NCBI GenBank assembly: GCA_021161135.1
Contig: JAGHBD010000028.1
Coordinates: forward strand, 1-9,841
DNA from: Thermoplasmata archaeon
GTDB taxonomy: Archaea > Thermoplasmatota > E2 > UBA202 > JdFR-43
DNA length: 9,841 nt
Direction: 5' to 3'
The position numbers and the translations under genes are program-made. Below are positions 1 to 6,096 of the stretch, piece by piece (position 1 is the first letter of the stretch; every line of letters starts with the position of its first letter). The notes beneath the pieces were generated by a model. That model saw only the letters and a list, made by a program, of their open reading frames with translations, was not told the DNA's origin and made no database searches.

Positions 1-157
1 TACGCTTATCAACAATGAGAGCAATTCCTCCCTTAAATTTTATTCCAACTGTCGTCGTTCCACGCTTCACCGCCTCTCTTGCATACTCTACTTGAAATAG
101 TCTGCCATCTGGAGAAAATACAGTAATTGCCCTATCATATGCCATTTGGGGTTTCAT
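1..157 (-). CDS. psmA: Proteasome alpha subunit, N-terminal part (gene runs off the left edge)
   Basis: Alpha subunit of the archaeal 20S proteasome, the cytoplasmic self-compartmentalised protease. Alpha rings form the gated entry pore and dock the regulatory ATPase. Only the first 52 codons are in the window. They read [18 protein letters not shown] and continue through [20 protein letters not shown], which is the alpha-subunit signature: the YDR gate motif at residues 7-9, then the conserved RLFQVEYA helix H0/H1 region that separates alpha from beta subunits. The start is the ATG at 155-157. AGGTG (rc of 164-168) lies 6 bases upstream as a Shine-Dalgarno site. Identification is from the family signature seen directly. 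The rest of the gene is outside the window, so integrity cannot be judged. Confidence 0.96.
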   Translation of the reverse strand, partial: MKPQMAYDRAITVFSPDGRLFQVEYAREAVKRGTTTVGIKFKGGIALIVDKR

Positions 158-163
158 TTTTAA

Positions 164-168
164 CACCT
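164..168 (-). promoter_or_regulatory. Shine-Dalgarno site of psmA
   Basis: AGGTG on the minus strand, 6 bases before the psmA ATG, matching the anti-SD of archaeal 16S rRNA. It marks psmA as a leadered gene, unlike many neighbours. An AT-rich TATA-like stretch (minus-strand ATAAATTATTTAT, about 196-208) would put the transcript start near 178, giving a leader of about 20 bases. The TATA assignment is inference. Confidence 0.5.
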
Positions 169-210
169 ATTCTGGCTTATTAATAGCGATGTAAATAAAT
201 AATTTATCGT

Positions 211-243
211 GCCATAAATACGCCATTTTGAGTTATTTATGGC
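211..243. repeat. Perfect 10-bp inverted repeat with 13-base spacer
   Basis: GCCATAAATA at 211-220 is exactly repeated in inverted form as TATTTATGGC at 234-243. It lies between psmA and the broken surface-protein gene, about 55-85 bases upstream of the psmA start. It could be an operator with a TATA-like sequence in each arm, or a hairpin in a transcript reading through from either side. The sequence shows the symmetry only; the role is unknown. Confidence 0.6.
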
Positions 244-289
244 TTAACTGTATGCAATATCTTTTAATCTCCTGTTTATGTGAATTATT

Positions 290-590
290 TTATCTTACTT
301 TTTCTTTACTCTTCTTCTTATCCAAAGCCACAGCCAGCACAGCAGCAAGCAATGCAATCATTTCGAAGCCAGGAATATCTCCTCCCTTCTTGTTTTTAAC
401 CTCCATTCCTATTGAGACAGTCTTGCCTGTTAGATATCAGATGATTCCCATTCTTCGCTTTATTCATTATAAATTTGTAATGAAAATTGGGCCATTTAAC
501 AGCCGATTTATTTTCTATTTACACTTCATCAAGGGAATAGCGAATTTTCTGACCCCATCTATTACCATCTAGCCTAATTGAAATGTTTCG
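290..590 (-). pseudogene. Degraded Ig-like surface protein with PGF-CTERM sorting signal
   Basis: Remnant of a secreted surface-protein gene. In one minus-strand frame (590 to 396) the translation contains ISIRLDGNRWGQ near its start and later KNGNHLIS. These are the beta-strand hallmarks of archaeal Ig-like domains (DG.W near the start, K.GNH.I near the end). That frame has an internal TAA at 519-521 and then runs out at 396-398. The shifted frame, open from 436 to 290, carries VSIGMEVKNKKGGDIPGFE, then a hydrophobic stretch of about 13 residues (MIALLAAVLAVAL), then DKKKSKEKVR. This is a PGF-CTERM tripartite signal (PGF, membrane segment, basic tail) recognised by archaeosortase A. The two frames together give the expected domain order, so I read this as one decayed gene with a stop and a frameshift, missing its 5' part beyond about 590. 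The final 38-codon stretch from the ATG at 404-406 could be expressed as a mini-ORF, but that seems unlikely. This accounts for most of the gene-free interval 158-697. Confidence 0.7.
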
Positions 591-600
591 TTATTTATAA
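591..600 (+). promoter_or_regulatory. Possible upstream TATA element for the caspase gene
   Basis: TTATTTATAA, TATA-box-like, followed by GC-richer sequence. A transcript starting about 25 bases downstream (near 620) would have a leader of about 75 bases before the GTG start at 698. This is one of two candidate promoters for the gene; see the element at 659-666. Confidence 0.3.
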
Positions 601-658
601 GGGCGAGCGTAGGTTAAAAAATCAATCAGATCAGAGTAGGCAGAGACAGATGCAAAAT

Positions 659-666
659 TTTATAAA
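659..666 (+). promoter_or_regulatory. TATA element for the caspase gene
   Basis: TTTATAAA centred at 662.5. Archaeal initiation about 25 bases downstream would fall near 687, exactly where the Shine-Dalgarno GGAGGTGA begins. The mRNA would then have a leader of only about 10 bases with the SD at its extreme 5' end. Confidence 0.5.
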
Positions 667-686
667 AAACTAAAAGATATCTTTTT

Positions 687-694
687 GGAGGTGA
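687..694 (+). promoter_or_regulatory. Strong Shine-Dalgarno that fixes the caspase start
   Basis: GGAGGTGA, a long perfect match to the archaeal anti-SD, three bases before the GTG at 698-700. It supports GTG as the start codon, and the predicted protein then begins with a proper signal peptide. Confidence 0.75.
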
Positions 695-697
695 AAA

Positions 698-1825
698 GTG
701 AGGAGTAGGATTTTGGCCATATTGTTGGTAAGTATGTTTTTAGTGGGAGCAATAACACCATTGTTAGAGGGAAATGCAACTGAATTAAAAATTAGAACAT
801 TTAAGGACAACAGAGATTTTATACCTGTACTAACTGAAAAGGGTTTAGAAATTGTTGCGAAAAAGCCTGGTGCAGGAGGAAGGAATAAAGCACCACAAGT
901 TACTATAACAAATCCTGAAGATGGATCAACTGTTTCAGGAGTTGTAACAATAACTGTAACTGTAAATGATAAGGAAGATGATCCAGATCCAATACCAGAT
1001 ATATACATCGATGGAATACTTGTGGCAACATCAAATTCTTATGAATGGGATACCACAGCATATTCAGATGGAAGTCATACAATAGAGGCAAGAGCAACAG
1101 ATTCAGGAGGTAAAACAGGCTCAGATAGCATAACAGTTACTGTTAATAATGGTGGAGGCGGTGGCGGTGGCAGTAATGGAAACGGAGGAGACGGTATTGT
1201 AAGAAAATGGGCTTTATGCATTGGAATAAGTGATTATGAAGGAACAGACATCGATTTGAACTATTGTGATGATGATGCCAGAGACTGGGCTAATTTCCTT
1301 AATAGTCAAGGCTATAATGTTGTATTATTGCTTGATAGGGAGGCGACAGCTAGCAACATTGAGGCAAAAATAAATGAACTGCTTGCAAATGAAGATGCAG
1401 ATGATTATGTTGTTTTCACCTATTCAGGGCATGGAGTGAAATACAGAAAATATGGTTCATGTATGATATCTACAGATAAGGTTTATATAACGCATGGATG
1501 GCTCGAGGCCAAATTTGATGCAGCAGATTCAAGCCACATATATTTTGCATTTGATGCATGCCAAATTGGCGACTTCAGAGGAGTTGTTAAAGAAGGAAGA
1601 GTTGGAGCTTTTGCCAGCAACAGAGATTATTCATATGATGGAACAGCAGATATGAAAAATGGAGTATTCACATATTATCAAATGGAGGGATGGAATTTCT
1701 ATATAAGTTTTGAAGATGATGCAGCATATGCTGTACAGAAAATGGAAGAATGGGCATCTAGTTATGCAGGCGTGAACGTGGATCCATTCTATGTAGATAG
1801 CTACTCAGGAGATATGCTACCTTAA
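698..1825 (+). CDS. Secreted caspase-like (peptidase C14) protease with Ig-like domain
   Basis: Exported cysteine protease of the caspase/metacaspase superfamily (clan CD), 375 aa. Residues 1-27 form a signal peptide: basic MRSR, hydrophobic ILAILLVSMFLVGAI, probable cleavage after the Ala of GNA. Residues about 65-150 are an Ig-like beta-sandwich (APQVTITNPEDGSTVSG; YIDG at 103-106; DGSHTIEARATD). Residues 151-166 are a Gly/Asn linker. Residues about 167-375 are the C14 fold: WALCIGISDY strand, YCDDDARDW, the catalytic His245 in YSGHG, and the catalytic Cys288 in FDACQIGDF. The tail YSGDMLP resembles other archaeal secreted caspase homologues. No C-terminal anchor or PGF-CTERM motif is seen, so the product is probably released. 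Known caspases and metacaspases cut after Asp or Arg/Lys; the specificity here cannot be read. The start is the GTG backed by a strong SD. The gene ends convergently on the isomerase-family gene, sharing TTAA. Function outside the cell is unknown (nutrient protein breakdown, processing of surface proteins, or competition). Confidence 0.9.
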   Translation: MRSRILAILLVSMFLVGAITPLLEGNATELKIRTFKDNRDFIPVLTEKGLEIVAKKPGAGGRNKAPQVTITNPEDGSTVSGVVTITVTVNDKEDDPDPIPDIYIDGILVATSNSYEWDTTAYSDGSHTIEARATDSGGKTGSDSITVTVNNGGGGGGGSNGNGGDGIVRKWALCIGISDYEGTDIDLNYCDDDARDWANFLNSQGYNVVLLLDREATASNIEAKINELLANEDADDYVVFTYSGHGVKYRKYGSCMISTDKVYITHGWLEAKFDAADSSHIYFAFDACQIGDFRGVVKEGRVGAFASNRDYSYDGTADMKNGVFTYYQMEGWNFYISFEDDAAYAVQKMEEWASSYAGVNVDPFYVDSYSGDMLP

Positions 1826-2580
1826 CCCTTTTCCCACATCTCTTTAAATTTTTTCTTGGCAAGCAGGACGTAGTCGCGAGGTGCAAATATTTCCAAAGTT
1901 ATAGTGCCATCGTAATATCTTTTAAGCTCCTTTACAACATCTTCCCATTTTATCTTTCCCACGCCAACTGGCAAATGCAAATCGTCCTTGCCAAAATTAT
2001 CATGAACATGAACATGCCTTATTTTTGTGGCAAGTTTTCTGATGAACTTGCATACATCCCTTCCATGCAGCGATGCATGGCCAATGTCGAGATGAAAATA
2101 CAGCTTCGGCAAAGCCTGCAAAATTTTTGCCACATTGCCATAATTATCCAGCTCACCCACTCCACTCTCATACATTAACTTTATTCCATATTTCTCCGCT
2201 CTTTGAAGCAAAATTTCCAGACTCTCTATCTGCATTTGTAGCCCTTCTTTTGCATTGAAAAGCGAGGGAGGCCAGCTTGCATGCACCGTGACATACTCCG
2301 CCCCAAGTTTGCTAAACGATGCAAAGCATTTTTCTGCCTCATCGATGGCTGTCATTCGAATTGCTTTTATTGGCGAGGCAAATGGAAGGTAATATGCAGT
2401 GTGCCCTACGATTTCCAAGCCATAATCTTCAAGAGCCCGCTTGACTGCCTTTAAATCAATCTGATCATAATATGCCTTATCTGGTTCCATGAAAAAGTCA
2501 ATGAAATCAAAATGTTCGCCAATCCATTTTATTTCTTCCATTATATCCTTTCTTGGATTGTTTGGATATCCAATTTTCAT
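1822..2580 (-). CDS. Sugar phosphate isomerase/epimerase-family TIM-barrel protein
   Basis: 252-aa member of the xylose isomerase-like / AP endonuclease 2 TIM-barrel superfamily (PF01261). Members are metal-dependent enzymes that isomerise or epimerise sugars and related compounds, or act as endonuclease IV. Candidate metal or catalytic residues fall at the ends of successive barrel strands: H60 (VGHTAYY), H100 (TVHASW), E138 (MYESG), D165 and H168 (HLDIGH), H193 and D194 (HVHDN), H202, E230 (TLEIF). The length suits a plain isomerase-like protein; the longer endonuclease IV signatures are absent as far as I can see, so sugar isomerase/epimerase is preferred. The substrate is not identifiable. 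The start is the ATG at 2578-2580. The gene looks leaderless with GGTTTAAG (rc of 2600-2607) about 23 bases upstream, nearly touching the end of the preceding gene. Its stop codon shares TTAA with the convergent caspase gene. Confidence 0.85.
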   Translation of the reverse strand: MKIGYPNNPRKDIMEEIKWIGEHFDFIDFFMEPDKAYYDQIDLKAVKRALEDYGLEIVGHTAYYLPFASPIKAIRMTAIDEAEKCFASFSKLGAEYVTVHASWPPSLFNAKEGLQMQIESLEILLQRAEKYGIKLMYESGVGELDNYGNVAKILQALPKLYFHLDIGHASLHGRDVCKFIRKLATKIRHVHVHDNFGKDDLHLPVGVGKIKWEDVVKELKRYYDGTITLEIFAPRDYVLLAKKKFKEMWEKG

Positions 2581-2599
2581 GATTTTAATGACATTGCTA

Positions 2600-2607
2600 C
2601 TTAAACC
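2600..2607 (-). promoter_or_regulatory. Putative TATA element for the TIM-barrel isomerase gene
   Basis: GGTTTAAG on the minus strand, centred about 23-24 bases before the ATG at 2580, fits a leaderless promoter squeezed between the upstream stop (2610) and this start. Weak match, so operon read-through from the upstream gene remains possible. Confidence 0.35.
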
Positions 2608-2609
2608 AT

Positions 2610-4028
2610 TTACTGCAATACAGCTATTTTTCTTTCATCCCACGCAATGTTGCCATCCTTGCTATATACAATAACTTTGAGAGTATGAAAGCCAGCTGTG
2701 CAATCAAGCTGCCAGCTGAATGCATTGAATTTATAACCATAAATTTCGTATTCTTTTGGTTCATCTTCCGTTTCCTTAAGTTTCCCATCAATGTAAAATT
2801 CCGCTCTTATTCCATCAACAGTATATACGAGCACTGTTAAATTGCCTATGACTATCGCTCTCCCTATTGCCTTTGATATTTTCCTCAAGAAATTAATGTA
2901 AATACTATCGTTATTCACATATACTCCTCCAAATTTCCCATTGAGCGGCTTAATAATTATCGCCGTTTCCTTTGACAATGGCGGCAAATCACTTTCATTA
3001 ACGCCAGCCGCCACCGCCGCGCACCGCCTCAAAATCCACCAGTTCTGGCTGATGGGCGTATAATTTCCGCCAACCCAGGCATAGAGGTATTGCCACCACG
3101 GCCCCCACACAGATTTTCCAAAAAACTCAACTATGGTTCCATTTTCCATGAAAGGTTCCTCGGGGTGGGGACCGAAAAGAAAAATTTTTCCTTTTCCATA
3201 ATCTGTTTCAATAGCTGCCCATTCTCCCTTTATGTCTGTGGTGACGTTTCTCCATATTTTCCCTCCATGTAATGTTGGTATCCAGTAATGAATTGGTTTT
3301 GTTTCCATGAGTTCTTCAGAGTATATCAGCATTGGCTTTATTTTATTTCCATCACCTGCTGGAAGAAATGAAGGGCCGCCACCATAAGAAATATTCAGCA
3401 TATCCTTTTTGTAATCGCCAAATATTTTCTTTCCTCCTATTATTTTCGTGGCAACACATATTTGTCCCGAGTTGTTCAAAAAACCGACTTTCAACAAATA
3501 TTGCCATTCTCCATCGAAATCATCATTTATATAAACATCTGCCATTCCTAACACGCCCTCATTCACATGCCTTTGAAAAGCCGATTTGGGCATTTTATAA
3601 CCTCTACTCGCCAAAATTGCACCGCCGCATATGCCAATGTAACCACCGCCATTGGCAACGAAATTGAGGACATTTTTGCGCCACTTTTCATTAAAACCAT
3701 CCACTAAATACGAGCGGGCACTTGCCCCTACTATAAAAACATCGAAGTTTTCATTTGTAAGTGCATTCTTGCCAGCTCCCATTACTTCTTTTCTCCCAAT
3801 TTCTGTTATATTAAAAACATACTCTCTGCCATTCACCTTCCATCCATATCTGAAACAGGAAACAGTGAGAGGGTTTGTACTTACATCGCTCCTATATAAA
3901 GCAATTCTTATTTCCCTCGCATTTTCATGTTCCACCTCCATTGAAATCTTTTCTTCTTCAATTAAAATTTGAGGTGCACTTGCAGAAACAAGCATGCACA
4001 TTATAAGTATGGTGAGCAGAAACTTCAT
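2610..4028 (-). CDS. Secreted glutamine amidotransferase-like (BPL_N-type) protein
   Basis: 472-aa exported protein. Residues 1-20 are a signal peptide (MKFLLTILIMCMLVSASAPQ). Residues about 38-300 resemble the class I glutamine amidotransferase-like fold of the biotin-protein ligase N-terminal (BPL_N, PF09825) type. They contain FDVFIVGASA, then NGGGYIGICGGAILAS with the presumed nucleophile Cys134, a YGGGP loop, and FGPHPEEP with His288 followed by Glu290/291, which together could form a Cys-His-Glu triad. Residues about 350-472 form a beta-rich tail resembling the archaeal Ig-like domains nearby (EFYIDGKLKE; CTAGFHTLKVIVYSKDGN). No biotin-ligase catalytic domain is present. The role outside the membrane is unknown; hydrolysis of a peptide or amide substrate is inference. 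I chose the ATG at 4026-4028 over two TTG codons just upstream because it gives a normal signal peptide and lies about 25 bases from a TATA-like element. Confidence 0.8.
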   Translation of the reverse strand: MKFLLTILIMCMLVSASAPQILIEEEKISMEVEHENAREIRIALYRSDVSTNPLTVSCFRYGWKVNGREYVFNITEIGRKEVMGAGKNALTNENFDVFIVGASARSYLVDGFNEKWRKNVLNFVANGGGYIGICGGAILASRGYKMPKSAFQRHVNEGVLGMADVYINDDFDGEWQYLLKVGFLNNSGQICVATKIIGGKKIFGDYKKDMLNISYGGGPSFLPAGDGNKIKPMLIYSEELMETKPIHYWIPTLHGGKIWRNVTTDIKGEWAAIETDYGKGKIFLFGPHPEEPFMENGTIVEFFGKSVWGPWWQYLYAWVGGNYTPISQNWWILRRCAAVAAGVNESDLPPLSKETAIIIKPLNGKFGGVYVNNDSIYINFLRKISKAIGRAIVIGNLTVLVYTVDGIRAEFYIDGKLKETEDEPKEYEIYGYKFNAFSWQLDCTAGFHTLKVIVYSKDGNIAWDERKIAVLQ

Positions 4029-4043
4029 CAACAAATCAATTCT

Positions 4044-4057
4044 TATTTTATTTTTAA
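4044..4057 (-). promoter_or_regulatory. TATA element of the amidotransferase-like gene
   Basis: Minus-strand CTTAAAAATAAAAT, centred roughly 23-25 bases before the ATG at 4028, with no Shine-Dalgarno between them. Consistent with a leaderless transcript and with the ATG rather than the upstream TTG codons as start. Confidence 0.45.
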
Positions 4058-4088
4058 GAATTTTGAGTTAATTTTCGCTGCCTGCTTT

Positions 4089-4628
<540 letters not shown>

Positions 4629-4634
4629 TTATTT

Positions 4635-5294
4635 TTAGTAGCCTCTCTTCATTACTTCAATACCATCCTTTCTTCCAATTATTACTTCGGTTGCCAATCC
4701 AATGAAAAGACCATTTTCCACAACTCCCGGAATATTATTTATTTCCTCCTCAAGCTCTTTACTCGCCTTTATCCTCTCATATTCACAATCCAGAATGTAA
4801 TTTTCATTATCTGTAATAAATCCATGCCTTATACGTGGATTAAATCCTAATTGGCGTAGTTTATCAGCTGTCCTCTTCCATCCAAATTTAACAACTTCCA
4901 CTGGCAGAGGAAACGAAAAATCATCCACAATTTTACTCTCATCGACCACTATAATCTCTCTTTTGCTGCAACTCGCCACTATTTTTTCCCGCAGCAAAGC
5001 CCCGCCTCCTCCCTTTATTAAATCCAGTTTTCCATTTACTTGATCAGCGCCATCTATCGTAATATCTATGCTGTCATAGTCATTTATATCTGCCACCTTT
5101 ATGCCAACCTCCTTCGCCAGCCTCTCGCTTTCAAGCGAGGTAGCTACGCCCACTATATCCAAGCCGCCTTTCACCATTTCCCCGAGCTTCAAAATTGCAT
5201 ATCTAGCTGTAGAACCTGTGCCAAGCCCGACAACCATTCCGTCCTCAATCGCTTCCACCGCCTTCTCCGCCGCCTTTCTCTTCAATTCCTCCAT
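4635..5294 (-). CDS. rpiA: Ribose-5-phosphate isomerase A
   Basis: Interconverts ribose 5-phosphate and ribulose 5-phosphate in the cytoplasm, linking pentose supply to nucleotide synthesis. In many archaea this runs alongside the ribulose monophosphate route. 219 aa, normal for RpiA. From the ATG at 5292-5294 the motifs are GLGTGSTA (23-30), ATSLESERLA (51-60), IDGADQVN (80-87), KGGGGALLREK (94-104), and VDES with PLPVEVVKFGW (130-139). D81, D84, K94 and E103 fall at the same numbers as the catalytic and binding residues of the E. coli enzyme, which supports this start over in-frame Met codons 4 and 11 codons upstream. The gene is divergent from rnpB, with a TATA-like element between them. 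It is probably leaderless. Confidence 0.96.
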   Translation of the reverse strand: MEELKRKAAEKAVEAIEDGMVVGLGTGSTARYAILKLGEMVKGGLDIVGVATSLESERLAKEVGIKVADINDYDSIDITIDGADQVNGKLDLIKGGGGALLREKIVASCSKREIIVVDESKIVDDFSFPLPVEVVKFGWKRTADKLRQLGFNPRIRHGFITDNENYILDCEYERIKASKELEEEINNIPGVVENGLFIGLATEVIIGRKDGIEVMKRGY

Positions 5295-5310
5295 GAGAAT
5301 AAGCATCAAA

Positions 5311-5320
5311 ATATTTAAAA
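5311..5320. promoter_or_regulatory. Shared divergent TATA element between rpiA and rnpB
   Basis: ATATTTAAAA. Its palindromic core TTTAAA (5314-5319) is centred at 5316.5, exactly midway between the rpiA ATG (5294) and the predicted 5' end of RNase P RNA (5339), 22.5 bases from each. A single TBP site could direct transcription both ways. The spacing is slightly short for archaeal promoters, so the true RNA start may be a few bases inside the predicted 5' end. Confidence 0.5.
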
Positions 5321-5338
5321 ACCACACCTATAATAAAT

Positions 5339-5635
5339 GGAGTCAGGAGTGGGAGGGCGGCTCACGGCTCGCAAGAGCTGAGGAAATACCCCCCTCGTTC
5401 CTGGGCCAGGGGTGTAAAAGCCGGGACGAGAGCCCCGCCGGGAGGCGCAGAAACGCCACAGCCTGCAGCGAGGATGATTCCCTGAGGATGACGTTGCTGC
5501 AGGATTTGGTGAAATGGCCCCCGCCCTGGAGCAAGTCCAAATACCGGGATCGGTTGCCCAGGACCGCCCGGAGGTAGGACGCTTAGACGAATGCCGCCTG
5601 AAACAGAAGGGGGATTACTACCCACACCTGACTCC
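5339..5635 (+). ncRNA. rnpB: RNase P RNA
   Basis: Catalytic RNA of RNase P, which trims the 5' leaders of pre-tRNAs. P1 closes the molecule: GGAGTCAGG (5339-5347) pairs perfectly with CCTGACTCC (5627-5635), continued by GTGGG (5349-5353) with CCCAC (5621-5625). The conserved core is present in order: GAGGAAA (5380-5386, CR I); GAGCAAGTCCAAATA (5529 onward); GGAGGTAGGACGCTT; AGACGAATG (5585-5593, CR IV); ACAGAA then GGGGGATTAC (5603-5618, CR V). Length of about 297 and the large P15-P17-like segment suit the ancestral archaeal type A. G+C is about 64% by hand count. Odd feature: P4 reads AAATACC/GGATTAC instead of the usual AAAGTCC/GGCTTAC, a covarying pair plus a changed bulge base. Exact ends are inferred from helix P1. 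Confidence 0.93.
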
Positions 5636-5640
5636 ATCTG

Positions 5641-5646
5641 CTTTTT
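5641..5646 (+). terminator. Oligo-T stretch after rnpB
   Basis: CTTTTT six bases beyond the 3' end of helix P1. A short T run is the usual archaeal termination signal. It overlaps the stop codon of the convergent Ig-like gene, so the two transcripts end against each other. Confidence 0.45.
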
Positions 5647-6055
5647 ATGTCCATGCCACAAGGAGAAGCCAGTCGATGGCTACGGGCTCTTCTATATCAA
5701 GGGCAGCGCCAGCAGCAGTGAGTATAAATGTTCCTTTGATTAGCGGCAAATCAAAACTCCATCCATCTCCGCCATCCATATCCCATGAACTTGCAACCAT
5801 ATCCTTGTTCCATACGTCATATACGGAAAAATATACTGCAATGATATTGCTGCTTCCCTCCGCTTCCACATGTATTGCATCCCCGCCTATCATAACGATG
5901 GCATTATCGAGTGAGAAAATTTTATCTCCCTTCCAGTAGATGCCTGGCGAAGGAGAGGTTATTTTAATCCATGAATCGCTGCTGGAAGCGTGGGTAAAGG
6001 CAGGCAAATGAATGGCAAGGGCAAAGAGCACGACAACCACAAACAACCTTTTCAT
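5645..6055 (-). CDS. Small secreted Ig-like domain protein, function unknown
   Basis: 136-aa exported protein. Residues 1-23 form a signal peptide (MKRLFVVVVLFALAIHLPAF, cleavage probably after THA). The rest is a single beta-rich domain that resembles the Ig-like modules of euryarchaeal surface proteins: WIKITSPSPGIYWKG (29-43), AIVMIGGDAIHVEAEG (52-67), IIAVYFSVYD (71-80), then a WDMDGGDGWSF loop (91-101) and a closing strand ending AIDWLLLVAW. No catalytic motif, anchor, or sorting signal is seen. The ATG at 6053-6055 is chosen over an in-frame TTG at 6070 because a TATA element lies 25 bases upstream and the protein then begins with a clean signal peptide. The gene is convergent with rnpB (gap of 9 bases) and sits 41 bases downstream of the DUF63 gene on the same strand. 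I do not know its role. Confidence 0.75.
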   Translation of the reverse strand: MKRLFVVVVLFALAIHLPAFTHASSSDSWIKITSPSPGIYWKGDKIFSLDNAIVMIGGDAIHVEAEGSSNIIAVYFSVYDVWNKDMVASSWDMDGGDGWSFDLPLIKGTFILTAAGAALDIEEPVAIDWLLLVAWT

Positions 6056-6074
6056 GATATAAAGTGACAATGTT

Positions 6075-6084
6075 GTATAAATAT
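6075..6084 (-). promoter_or_regulatory. TATA element of the small Ig-like gene
   Basis: Minus-strand ATTTATACAA centred about 25 bases before the ATG at 6055, with no Shine-Dalgarno between. Fits a leaderless transcript starting at the ATG. Confidence 0.5.
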
Positions 6085-6096
6085 GTTGGCGTGCTT

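Noticed and set aside
228..572. Plus-strand open frame of 114 codons
   Set aside because: It is the antisense shadow of the decayed PGF-CTERM gene. Its translation has no domain-like pattern, while the minus strand gives recognisable Ig-like and sorting-signal motifs.
1151..1196. Short glycine-codon repeat as a possible CRISPR-like or regulatory repeat
   Set aside because: It is low-complexity coding sequence for the Gly/Asn linker between the Ig-like and caspase domains. No CRISPR array is present in the window.
1822..1825. Shared TTAA stop codons of the caspase and isomerase-family genes as a functional overlap
   Set aside because: Tail-to-tail genes sharing a palindromic TTAA are common in compact genomes. 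No hairpin or other signal is seen to suggest regulation.
1822..2580. Endonuclease IV (AP endonuclease) as the identity of the TIM-barrel gene
   Set aside because: The metal-ligand pattern is shared by the whole superfamily, but the protein is short and lacks the endonuclease IV signatures I would expect, so isomerase/epimerase-family is the safer call.
5362..5661. Open frames on both strands over the GC-rich block (such as 5362-5661 minus and 5514-5939 plus)
   Set aside because: The block is RNase P RNA, with helix P1 and all conserved core segments. GC-rich structural RNAs give long spurious frames.
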